A stretch of DNA of 64,000 bases from NCBI RefSeq assembly GCF_001673635.1, contig NZ_LZMH01000035.1, positions 1-64,000 of the forward strand, in the 5' to 3' direction. Below, piece after piece: positions 9,860 through 16,894 of this stretch. The notes under the pieces are model-generated. The model did no database searches. It was not told where the DNA came from and saw nothing but the letters and a program-made list of their open reading frames with translations. Both the position numbers and the translations under genes were made by a program. Numbering within the stretch: the stretch's first letter is position 1; every line of letters starts with the position of its first letter. This stretch comes from Mycobacterium asiaticum (GTDB lineage Bacteria > Actinomycetota > Actinomycetes > Mycobacteriales > Mycobacteriaceae).

Positions 9860-12025
9860 ATGGGTATCGCACTGACCGACGACCACCGCGAACTTGCGGA
9901 GGTCACCCGCGGGTTTTTGACCTCGCAGAAGGCGCGCGCGGCGGCGCGGTCGCTACTCGATGCGCCCGAGGAGGAGCGACCGGCAATCTGGCAGGGCATC
10001 GGCGAACTCGGTTGGCTGGGCCTGCACATCAGCGAGGAGCACGGCGGCTCAGGCTACGGCCTGCCCGAATTGGTGGTGGTGATCGAAGAACTCGGTCGCG
10101 CTGTGGCGCCCGGACCGTTCGTGCCCACAGTGATCGCCTCGGCGGTGATCGCGCACGCAGGCAGCGCCGAGCAGCAAGCCCGGCTGTTGCCCGGCCTCAT
10201 CGACGGGACGGTCACCGCCGGCGTCGGGGTCGGCGGCGATGTGCAGGTCTCTGACGGTGTGGTCAACGGCGACGCCGGGATCGTGCTCGGTGCGGGGCTG
10301 GCCGATTTGCTGGTGCTTGTTGCGGGCGACGATGTGGTGCTGCTCGACCGCGGCCGCGACGGCGTTTCGGTGGAAGTGCCCGAGAACTTCGACCCGACCC
10401 GGCGATCTGGCCGCGTCCGCCTGTCGAACGTGCGGGTCGGTGACGAGGACATCTTGGCGGGTGCGCGCGGCGCCGCACTGGCGCGCGCCCGGATCCTGTT
10501 GGCCGCCGAGGCCGTCGGCGGTGCGAGCGACTGTGTGGAGTCCGCGGTCGAATATGCCAAGGTGCGCAAGCAATTTGGCCGTACCATCGCAACTTTCCAG
10601 GCGGTGAAACATCATTGCGCCAACATGCTGGTGGCTGCGGAGTCCGCGCTCGCCGCGGTATGGGACGCCGCTCGTGCGGCGGGCGAGGACGAGCAGCAAT
10701 TCCAGCTGATCTCCGCCGTCGCGGCGACGCTCGCCTTTCCGGCCTACGCGCGCAATGCGGAACTCAACGTCCAGGTGCACGGTGGTATCGGCTTCACCTG
10801 GGAGCACGACGCGCATCTGCATCTCCGCCGTGCGCTGGTGAGTTCGGCGCTGCTCGGCGGCGACGCACCGGCGCGCGACGTGTTCGACTTGACAGCTGCC
10901 GGTGTCGTCCGGGACAACAGCCTGGATCTGCCCCCGGAGGCCGAGCAGCTGCGCACCCAGATCCGCGCCGACGCAGCCGAACTCGCGGGTTTGGAGAAGA
11001 ACGCGCAGCGCGACAAGTTGATCGAGACGGGCTATGTGATGCCGCACTGGCCCAAGCCGTGGGGGCGTGCCGCCGATGCGGTGGAGCAGCTGGTCATCGA
11101 AGAGGAGTTCCGCGCCGCCGGTATCAGGCGGCCGGACTACGGGATCACCGGCTGGGTCATCCTGACTTTGATCCAGCACGGAACCGACTGGCAGATCGAA
11201 AGGTTCGTCGAGAAGGCGCTACGCAAGGACGAGATCTGGTGCCAGTTGTTCTCCGAGCCCGAGGCGGGGTCGGACGCGGCGTCGGTCAAGACCCGCGCCA
11301 CCCGGGTGGACGGCGGCTGGAAGATCAACGGGCAGAAGGTGTGGACGAGTGGGGCACAGTATTGCGCGCGTGGCTTGGCCACCGTGCGCACCGACCCCGA
11401 AGCGCCCAAGCACGCCGGCATCACCACCGTCATTGTGGATATGAAGGCCCCGGAGGTCGAGGTCCGTCCGCTGCGGCAGATGACCGGTGGGGCGGAGTTC
11501 AACGAGGTGTTCTTCAACGACCTGTTCGTCCCGGACGAGGACGTCGTCGGGGCGCCCAATTCCGGCTGGACGGTGGCGCGCGCGACGCTGGGCAACGAGC
11601 GGGTCAGCATCGGTGGTAGTGGCTTGTTCTACGAGGCGTTGGCCCCGCAGCTGGTGAAGGCCGCTCAGCAAGAAGGAGATCGGTTGGCGGGCGCGGTGGT
11701 TCGCGTCGGCACCTATCTAGCCGAAGAGAGTTCGCTGCGACTGCTCAACCTGCGGCGCGCGGCGCGCAGTGTCGAAGGATCGGGCCCCGGGCCGGAGGGT
11801 AACGTCACCAAACTCAAGCTGGCCGATCACATGATCGAGGGTGCCGCCATCTCCACCGCGCTGGCCGGACCTGAGGTCGCATTGCTGGACGGGCCCGGCG
11901 CGTTGGCCGGGCGCATGGTGATGGGTGCCCGCGGCATGGCGATCGCGGGCGGTACCTCGGAGGTGACCCGCAACCAGATCGCCGAGCGGATCCTTGGGAT
12001 GCCGCGCGACCCGCTGATTAATTAA
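9860..12025 (+). CDS. fadE22: tandem two-domain acyl-CoA dehydrogenase FadE22
   Basis: At 721 residues this is about twice a normal acyl-CoA dehydrogenase and matches FadE22 (Rv3061c, also 721). Two acyl-CoA dehydrogenase units are fused. The first runs to about residue 350 and ends with VHGGIGFTWEHDAHLHLRRA. The second covers about 370-721, with EPEAGSDAASVKTRATRVDG and a C-terminal GGTSEVTRNQIAERILGMPR. The family forms alpha,beta-unsaturated acyl-CoA using FAD. Mycobacterial alpha2beta2 FadE heterodimers split the active site between two chains, so a fused pair may be a one-chain version acting on bulky lipid or sterol side chains (inference). RBS GAGGAGG precedes the ATG. Confidence 0.93.
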   Translation: MGIALTDDHRELAEVTRGFLTSQKARAAARSLLDAPEEERPAIWQGIGELGWLGLHISEEHGGSGYGLPELVVVIEELGRAVAPGPFVPTVIASAVIAHAGSAEQQARLLPGLIDGTVTAGVGVGGDVQVSDGVVNGDAGIVLGAGLADLLVLVAGDDVVLLDRGRDGVSVEVPENFDPTRRSGRVRLSNVRVGDEDILAGARGAALARARILLAAEAVGGASDCVESAVEYAKVRKQFGRTIATFQAVKHHCANMLVAAESALAAVWDAARAAGEDEQQFQLISAVAATLAFPAYARNAELNVQVHGGIGFTWEHDAHLHLRRALVSSALLGGDAPARDVFDLTAAGVVRDNSLDLPPEAEQLRTQIRADAAELAGLEKNAQRDKLIETGYVMPHWPKPWGRAADAVEQLVIEEEFRAAGIRRPDYGITGWVILTLIQHGTDWQIERFVEKALRKDEIWCQLFSEPEAGSDAASVKTRATRVDGGWKINGQKVWTSGAQYCARGLATVRTDPEAPKHAGITTVIVDMKAPEVEVRPLRQMTGGAEFNEVFFNDLFVPDEDVVGAPNSGWTVARATLGNERVSIGGSGLFYEALAPQLVKAAQQEGDRLAGAVVRVGTYLAEESSLRLLNLRRAARSVEGSGPGPEGNVTKLKLADHMIEGAAISTALAGPEVALLDGPGALAGRMVMGARGMAIAGGTSEVTRNQIAERILGMPRDPLIN

Positions 12026-12050
12026 GCCCGCGCCGCGCTTGGGTTGCCGC

Positions 12051-12110
12051 GCGAACAGACGCAGAATCGCACGAATCCGCTGGATGTTGTGCGATTCTGC
12101 GTCTGCTCGC
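12051..12110. repeat. hairpin repeat element, copy 1 (between convergent genes)
   Basis: Two 22-base arms (12051-12072 and 12089-12110) match at 21 of 22 positions around a 16-base loop. The arms share the GCGAGCAGACGC core with copies at 16831 and 48232. It lies between the ends of fadE22 and the leftward DUF35 gene and could act as a bidirectional terminator. Its loop differs from the loop shared by copies 2 and 3. Confidence 0.8.
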
Positions 12111-12112
12111 GG

Positions 12113-12457
12113 CTAAACGGGGGCGAACAGCGGTGCGCCGCCGGTGCCCCTGTCGGGGCGGATCGCGACGGGCATACCGCAGGTCACTGAATCAGGTTCG
12201 CAGTCAACGATATTGGCGGCTACCCGCAGCCCGTCCTGTTCGCTGAGTTCGACGAGAGCGATGACATACGGCGTCGGGACTTCCGGGTTGTAGGGGTGGT
12301 GGTTCACCGTGTAGGTGAACACCGTCCCGCGGCCGGACACCGGCTTTGCCACCAGTGCGCCGCCGCAGTCGCGGCACACGCCCGCGGCCGGGTGTACCCA
12401 TCGCGCGCAGCCGGCGCAGTGTTCGATGAGCAGCGGAGACGATCCATCGGCTGACAC
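12113..12457 (-). CDS. DUF35/OB-fold zinc-ribbon acyl-CoA-associated protein
   Basis: 114 residues with a rubredoxin-like zinc knuckle formed by Cys14, Cys17, Cys28 and Cys31, followed by an OB-fold (GRGTVFTYTVNHHPYNPEVP). DUF35 proteins pair with thiolase-like or hydratase proteins and bind their acyl-CoA substrates, as in sterol side-chain degradation (Ltp2/ChsH-type complexes). The partner is almost certainly the divergent thiolase-like gene starting 63 bp away. The GTG at 12457 was chosen because the zinc ribbon starts soon after; the longer frame runs into the thiolase gene. Confidence 0.87.
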   Translation of the reverse strand: MSADGSSPLLIEHCAGCARWVHPAAGVCRDCGGALVAKPVSGRGTVFTYTVNHHPYNPEVPTPYVIALVELSEQDGLRVAANIVDCEPDSVTCGMPVAIRPDRGTGGAPLFAPV

Positions 12458-12466
12458 GCCTAATAC

Positions 12467-12476
12467 AGTACACTCT
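12467..12476. promoter_or_regulatory. AGTACACTCT motif in divergent DUF35/thiolase promoter
   Basis: An exact 10-base repeat of the motif in front of fadE22 (9816-9825), placed centrally in the 63-bp divergent intergenic region. It may be an operator shared by the fatty-acyl genes. Confidence 0.4.
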
Positions 12477-12520
12477 ATTGAGCTCGGCTTGTTAGCGCGG
12501 TGATTCGACGGACGGGGCAG

Positions 12521-13708
12521 ATGGAGTACTTCGAGAAAGACGCGATCGTGTCCGGGATCGGCATCTCGCGCATCGGTCGTCGCACCGGGATCCCCGGGCG
12601 CGACCTGACGATGGAAGCGGTGCGCGCCGCGATCGACGACGCCGGCCTGGTTGCGACGGACATCGACGGCATCGCGACCCTGGGCGATACGCCCGCCGCG
12701 GAGGTCAACGCGGAGTTGAAGATTGACGCCGCCGACTGTGGCAGCGGCTTCGGCACGGGCGGTCTGCTGAGCCCGGTGATGTCGGCCTGCCGTGCCGTCT
12801 CCGAGCGGCGGGTCCGTCACGTGGTGGTGTACCGGACCATCCAGATGTTGGGCGGCACGGTGCTACCTCAGGACAAGAACGCACCGGCACCGCCATTGGC
12901 GCGGATGTTCGATGCGCCCGAAGGCGAGCGCCCGGCCGTCGGCGCGATGGACGACATCAATGATCTGCTTGCGGCGCATGCTTATTCGGCGGCCAACTGG
13001 CTGGCGCTGAACTGTCGTCGCCACATGGAGCTCTACGGAACCACCAAGGAGCAGCTTGGTTGGATCGCGCTCAACGGGCGGCGCAACGCGGCGTTGAATC
13101 CCCGTGCGGTATACCGCGATCCGATGACTATGGCCGACTACCTGGGCGCGCGGCCGGTCTCGACGCCGTTCGGGCTGCTGGATTGCGACGTGCCGATTGA
13201 CGGTTCGATCGCAGTCGTCGTCTCGCACGCGGAATACGCCTCGGACTGTCCGCACCGTGCCGTGCGGGTCGAGGCGATCGGTGGCTCGGACGGCTCCGGA
13301 GGATGGTTTCACCGCGCCGACTACCCGAAGATGGCGATGTCGGACGCGACGGCGCAGATGTGGTCGCGCACCGAGCTCACGCCCGCTGACCTGGAAGTCG
13401 CCCAACTGTACGACGGCTTCACCTTTCTCACGTTGGCCTGGCTGGAGGCCCTTGGGGTGTGCGGCGACGGCGAGTCGGGACCCTTCGTCGAGGGTGGCGC
13501 GCGGATCGCCCGCGACGGCCAGCTCCCGCTGAACACCTACGGGGGCCAGCTTTCGGCGGGCCGTATGCACGGCTACTGGGCATTGCACGAGGGGTGTCTA
13601 CAGCTGCGCGGTGATGCGGGGGAGCGGCAGGTCTCGCGCCGCCCCGAGGTTGGGGTGGTTTCGGTGGGCGGTGGTCCGGTCGCGGGCTGCATGCTGCTTA
13701 CCTGCTGA
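12521..13708 (+). CDS. thiolase-like / lipid-transfer (SCP-2 thiolase type) protein
   Basis: About 395 residues with the fold of non-condensing thiolases: the N-terminus reads DAIVSGIGISRIGRR, the middle has NCRRHMELYGTTKEQLGWIA, and the C-terminal half carries LTPADLEVAQLYDGFTFLTL and a GGQLSAGRMHGYWALHEG loop. Such proteins, with a DUF35 partner, carry out thiolysis or retro-aldol cleavage of acyl-CoA side chains. The classical N-terminal nucleophile Cys is not obvious, which fits the Ltp2-like retro-aldolase group better than degradative thiolases. ATG 12521 is preferred; a GTG at 12500 is also in frame. The stop is 6 bp from the GntR start, so the two are probably cotranscribed. Confidence 0.85.
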   Translation: MEYFEKDAIVSGIGISRIGRRTGIPGRDLTMEAVRAAIDDAGLVATDIDGIATLGDTPAAEVNAELKIDAADCGSGFGTGGLLSPVMSACRAVSERRVRHVVVYRTIQMLGGTVLPQDKNAPAPPLARMFDAPEGERPAVGAMDDINDLLAAHAYSAANWLALNCRRHMELYGTTKEQLGWIALNGRRNAALNPRAVYRDPMTMADYLGARPVSTPFGLLDCDVPIDGSIAVVVSHAEYASDCPHRAVRVEAIGGSDGSGGWFHRADYPKMAMSDATAQMWSRTELTPADLEVAQLYDGFTFLTLAWLEALGVCGDGESGPFVEGGARIARDGQLPLNTYGGQLSAGRMHGYWALHEGCLQLRGDAGERQVSRRPEVGVVSVGGGPVAGCMLLTC

Positions 13709-13714
13709 GCCGCG

Positions 13715-15160
13715 ATGACCACTGAGCCGGAGCCTGTGCGGGCGGACAAGCGGGCCGCGCAGATCGCTCGGTGCATCGAAGCCGATATCGTCCGTCGCGG
13801 CTGGCCGGTCGGAGAGTCGCTCGGTTCCGAAGCGCTGCTGCAACAACAGTTTCGGGTGAGTCGATCGGTACTTCGAGAAGCCGTTCGCCTCGTCGAGCAT
13901 CACCAGGTTGCGCGGATGCGTCGCGGCCCCAACGGCGGATTGCTCGTCTGCGCACCCGATGCCGGTCCAGCAACGCGGGCGGTCGTCATCTACCTCGAGT
14001 ACCTGGGCACCACGCTGACCGATCTGCTCAACGCAAGGTTGGTGCTGGAGCCGTTGGCGGCCGAACTGGCCGCCGACCACATCGACGAAACCGGGATCGA
14101 ACGACTGCGGGCGGTGCTGCGTGCCGAGCAGCAGTGGCGTCCCGGGCTTCCCGCACCTCCCGACGAGTTTCACCTCGCCCTCGCCGAGCAGTCGAAAAAT
14201 CCAGTGCTGCAACTGTTTATCGACGTCCTGATGCGACTGACCAAACGGTACGCGCGGACGTCACGCACCGATTCGGCAGACCAGGCCGTCGAAGCGGCCC
14301 ATCAGATGCGTGGTGACCATGCCGATATCGTCGCGGCCGTCACCTCGGGCGACTCGGCGCGAGCCAAGACGCTCAGCGAACGCCACGTACAGGGCGTCAC
14401 GTCATGGCTACAGCGGCACCGCGCCCCGGCAGGCCGCGCGCAAGCGGGTAGGCGGGCACGCGCCGGCCTTGTGGCGCCACGCGGCAAACTTGCCGAAGTA
14501 TTGGCCGCGAACATCGCCGACGACATTGCCGCCGACGGCTGGCAGGTCGGCTCGGTGTTGGGCACCGAGGCTGCGCTGCTTGCCAGGTACCAGGTGAGCC
14601 GCGCGGCATTGCGCGAAGCGGTGCGCCTGCTCGAGTACCACGCGGTCGCGCGGATGCGGCGCGGGCCCGGCGGCGGACTGATCGTCACAAAACCCCAGGC
14701 GCAGGCCAGCATTGACACCATCGCCCTGTATCTGCAGTACCGCCAGCCCAGCCGGGAAGACCTGAGGAGCGTGCGGGACGCAATCGAGATCCACAACGTC
14801 GCGGAGGTCGTCGCGCGACGGACCTTGCCGGACGTGGTCGCCTTCCTGGACCCGCGCAGCTGGACCCACATCGCCGAGGGCGGCGACGTTCGCCGGGCCG
14901 CGGTCGACGAGTTCCGCTTTCACGTCGGGCTCGCCGAACTGGCCGGAAATGCGGTGCTCGACTTGTTCCTGCGGATCATTGTCGAACTGTTCCGCCGGCA
15001 CTGGTCCAGCACCGGACAGGCCCAGCTGACGTGGACCGACGTAACCGCGGTCGAGCACGCGCATCTACGGATTCTCGAGGCGATCGAGTCCGGCGATGAC
15101 AGCCTGGCCCGCTACCGCATCCGTCGCCACCTGGACGCCGCGGCGTCCTGGTGGCTGTGA
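13715..15160 (+). CDS. duplicated GntR/FadR-type transcriptional regulator
   Basis: 481 residues hold two complete FadR-like units in one chain, as in Rv3060c. The first winged helix is near residues 9-70 (FRVSRSVLREAVRLVEHHQVARMRRG). The second starts near 260 (YQVSRAALREAVRLLEYHAVARMRRG). Each is followed by an all-helical FCD effector domain. GntR/FadR proteins usually work as dimers, so the fused pair is a single-chain pseudo-dimer. It directly follows the thiolase-like gene and probably controls the neighbouring acyl-CoA genes (inference). Its operator may be the AGTACACTCT motif, which is untested. Confidence 0.9.
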   Translation: MTTEPEPVRADKRAAQIARCIEADIVRRGWPVGESLGSEALLQQQFRVSRSVLREAVRLVEHHQVARMRRGPNGGLLVCAPDAGPATRAVVIYLEYLGTTLTDLLNARLVLEPLAAELAADHIDETGIERLRAVLRAEQQWRPGLPAPPDEFHLALAEQSKNPVLQLFIDVLMRLTKRYARTSRTDSADQAVEAAHQMRGDHADIVAAVTSGDSARAKTLSERHVQGVTSWLQRHRAPAGRAQAGRRARAGLVAPRGKLAEVLAANIADDIAADGWQVGSVLGTEAALLARYQVSRAALREAVRLLEYHAVARMRRGPGGGLIVTKPQAQASIDTIALYLQYRQPSREDLRSVRDAIEIHNVAEVVARRTLPDVVAFLDPRSWTHIAEGGDVRRAAVDEFRFHVGLAELAGNAVLDLFLRIIVELFRRHWSSTGQAQLTWTDVTAVEHAHLRILEAIESGDDSLARYRIRRHLDAAASWWL

Positions 15161-15164
15161 ATGG

Positions 15165-15317
15165 TTACTGCGGTATGTCAGGGTTCGGCGGCGTGACCGG
15201 CACAGCGGGCGCAGTGGGTGCCGGAGGTTGGGCGCACCCGGCTGCCAGCGCGGCGAACGCCGTAATCAGTACGGCCCCTACGATTTTGATGGTCTTCGTG
15301 GCGAACATGGTGCGCAT
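15165..15317 (-). CDS. tiny lipoprotein A (50 aa)
   Basis: Short ORF read directly from the sequence: ATG at 15317, TAA at 15165-15167. It begins MRTMFATKTIKIVGAVLITA, has a hydrophobic stretch and the lipobox ALAAGC, and leaves a mature Pro/Thr-rich tail of about 22 residues ending NPDIPQ. It looks like a secreted, lipid-anchored micro-protein. An in-frame ATG at 15308 is an alternative start. It shares size, layout and strand with two further genes at 15435 and 15886. Function unknown. Confidence 0.6.
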   Translation of the reverse strand: MRTMFATKTIKIVGAVLITAFAALAAGCAQPPAPTAPAVPVTPPNPDIPQ

Positions 15318-15434
15318 CGTTGCTACCCCGTTCCTCGTAGTTCACCGGCGGCTACACCCGGCATTGCCGATGTTATCCGGTTAGACGGCAAATTCTTACG
15401 GGTTAGTCAATATTTTTTGAAGCGAGTCAGCGCC

Positions 15435-15572
15435 TCAGCGCTGAACCTCCACGGGGCGGATCTCGGGCTGCGGTATTTCCCGCATGCCAGTGCTTCCGCA
15501 ACCGGTCGCGAAAACGGCGTAGGCCGCGAAGATCATTGCACCCACCACCTGAGCCCACCTGCTAATCGTCAT
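15435..15572 (-). CDS. tiny lipoprotein B (45 aa)
   Basis: 45 residues starting MTISRWAQVVGAMIFAAYAV, with lipobox FATGC and a mature tail of about 20 residues (GSTGMREIPQPEIRPVEVQR). The ATG is preceded by GAAAGGCGAAACG, nearly identical to the context of lipoprotein C, which supports the start and suggests common ancestry. No known family recognised. Confidence 0.65.
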   Translation of the reverse strand: MTISRWAQVVGAMIFAAYAVFATGCGSTGMREIPQPEIRPVEVQR

Positions 15573-15885
15573 CGTTTCGCCTTTCTGCGGCGTTATTGCA
15601 CGGTTGTCTACAACGAGTAGGCGATGTGATGGTATCGCCGTGTAGGCGCTACAACGAGTCCTTTCTGGGGCATCCATAGAAACTGCGTAAGTTACGCGTA
15701 CGGGCCGCGGTCCGGGTTTGCTGCGGAAGGACGTGGCGCTGACCGTGAACCGGCGCCTCTACTACCGGCGACGGCCATGGGTGCGGATGATCGGTTGACC
15801 GGGGGTAAACCCCATCCCGCTGGGAACCGACCGCCCTAGCAGTGGCCCCCAGCGGGATCCCCCGACGTCATTCGGGCTCAGCGGC
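15573..15885. other. intergenic region between lipoproteins B and C
   Basis: No convincing gene. It holds a palindrome GCGTAA-G-TTACGC (15685-15697), a candidate operator or promoter element for lipoprotein B, and the hairpin at 15814-15858 that follows lipoprotein C. Confidence 0.5.
15814..15858 (-). terminator. hairpin downstream of lipoprotein C
   Basis: Perfect 11-bp arms ATCCCGCTGGG (15814-15824) and CCCAGCGGGAT (15848-15858) surround a 23-base loop. It begins 27 bp beyond the lipoprotein C stop. It lacks a U tract, as is common for mycobacterial terminators. Confidence 0.55.
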
Positions 15886-16026
15886 CTATCCGCCGGTGAC
15901 CTCGAACTCAGGATTAACTTGTCGCTGGGCTGCGCAACCAGCAGATGCGACGGCCAACGCCGCCGCCAGCACTGCGACCACGACCCGAAGCGACTGCATC
16001 CCCCGACCGGGCCGCCTCGCGCGCAT
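15886..16026 (-). CDS. tiny lipoprotein C (46 aa)
   Basis: 46 residues starting MRARRPGRGMQSLRVVVAVL, with a strongly hydrophobic core and lipobox ASAGC, then a short tail (AAQRQVNPEFEVTGG). GAAAGGCGAGACC precedes the ATG, matching lipoprotein B. The longer upstream frame has no support. Function unknown. Confidence 0.65.
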   Translation of the reverse strand: MRARRPGRGMQSLRVVVAVLAAALAVASAGCAAQRQVNPEFEVTGG

Positions 16027-16187
16027 GGTCTCGCCTTTCGTTTGCTGGCTCTCACCCAACTCGCGTTTTACCGCTACCGGAATGCTAACGCGATCCCAGT
16101 GTGCCGCGAGTCGTTTTGACAGGAATTGTGTGACATTTCCGTACGCCGGGAAGAAAAGTAGTTGCGCGCGGTCCCGCACGATCGCTA

Positions 16188-16250
16188 GTGTTTCCGCTCG
16201 TGCCTCTTCCCGCGCTTGCAGTAGTAGCCAGCACCCGCAGCGGGGTCTGA
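16188..16250 (+). CDS. candidate Leu/Val leader peptide (20 aa)
   Basis: A GTG-initiated mini-ORF reads MFPLVPLPALAVVASTRSGV then TGA. It has three Leu codons (two are CTT) and four Val codons including the start-proximal GTG and two consecutive GTA. CTT and GTA are rare in this GC-rich genome, as expected for a ribosome-stalling leader. It ends inside the first of two mutually exclusive hairpins (16239-16278), 75 bp before a LeuA-like gene. There is no strong RBS, so it may be leaderless. Inferred, not proven. Confidence 0.45.
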   Translation: MFPLVPLPALAVVASTRSGV

Positions 16251-16278
16251 TCCAGACCGACCCCCCGCTGTGGGTCGG
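16239..16278 (+). promoter_or_regulatory. candidate attenuator: two overlapping hairpins
   Basis: Hairpin 1 pairs AGCGGGG (16239-16245) with CCCCGCT (16263-16269), with an inner TCTG/CAGA pair. Hairpin 2 pairs CCGACCC (16257-16263) with GGGTCGG (16272-16278). They overlap, so only one can form. The leader peptide stop lies within hairpin 1. This is the layout of translation-dependent attenuation for a branched-chain amino-acid gene. Confidence 0.45.
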
Positions 16279-16325
16279 AAGCTACTCGCGTCGGTCGCTC
16301 CTTCGAGCCAGAGAAGACCGGCACC

Positions 16326-16820
16326 ATGACTCTCCCCGAAACCACTCTTTCCGAAGTTCACGCCGACGCGTGGTTCGGCGACCACTTCGGCGTCGCCCTG
16401 CCGAGCGGCTTGCGCACATCGGCCGCGGCGATGTCGTGGCGGGACTTCGTGACCGCTTACGCGCCGGCCGCCGGGCCGCTTCGGCTCGGCCATTGGGAGT
16501 GCACCGACGCCGAACGCCCGGCCACGCGGATCGGGCCGCAAGCCCGTAACTACCGTGCGGTGATCGCGCAGGGTGATCGCATCAGCGCATCCACCGCCGC
16601 AGCCGGCGGACCCGTCGCCGCGCTCACGGCGATGCTGCACCAGCGCGGAATAGCGTTGGAAACGCTGAACTTTCACCAGATGCGCGCCGGCCGGCATACC
16701 GCCACGTTCGTCCGCGGAACCGACGGCACCCGCGCGGAATGGGCGATGGGGTGGGCCGAGGATCCGGTGCAGTCCGCGCTGCGTGCGGTGATCGCGTGCG
16801 CCAACCGTTTGTTGGGTTGA
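16326..16820 (+). CDS. LeuA-like protein: 2-isopropylmalate synthase regulatory domain without catalytic barrel
   Basis: 164 residues. GDHFGVALPSGLR (near residues 18-30) resembles the TDHGLSLPRRLQ segment of LeuA. MSWRDFVTAYAPAAGPL resembles the LeuA linker KEMWDAFAEEYLAPVRPL. The C-terminal half (AAGGPVAALTAMLHQRGIAL to ALRAVIACANRLLG) resembles the LeuA leucine-binding dimerisation domain, which ends SLRAVVSAVNRA. The TIM-barrel catalytic domain is absent. The comparison is from memory, so it needs a profile search. Possible roles are a stand-alone leucine sensor, a modulator of LeuA through mixed dimers, or a decayed paralogue kept with its leader. Confidence 0.7.
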   Translation: MTLPETTLSEVHADAWFGDHFGVALPSGLRTSAAAMSWRDFVTAYAPAAGPLRLGHWECTDAERPATRIGPQARNYRAVIAQGDRISASTAAAGGPVAALTAMLHQRGIALETLNFHQMRAGRHTATFVRGTDGTRAEWAMGWAEDPVQSALRAVIACANRLLG

Positions 16821-16830
16821 GACCCGCTGG

Positions 16831-16890
16831 GCGAGCAGACGCAAAAGCGCCCGACACGCCGTGCGTGCGGGGGCTTTTGCGTCTGCTCGG
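16831..16890. repeat. hairpin repeat element, copy 2
   Basis: A perfect 17-bp stem (16832-16848 with 16873-16889, arm CGAGCAGACGCAAAAGC) encloses a GC-rich loop with CGACACGCCGTGCGTGCG. Its reverse complement matches copy 3 (48232-48291) at 56 of 60 positions, loop included. It lies between the convergent LeuA-like and cyp136 genes and could terminate both. Confidence 0.85.
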
Positions 16891-16894
16891 CCTA

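Noticed and set aside
15096..15620. 174-aa plus-strand ORF after the GntR gene
   Set aside because: No family match or RBS; the minus-strand mini-lipoproteins with signal peptides fit this stretch better.
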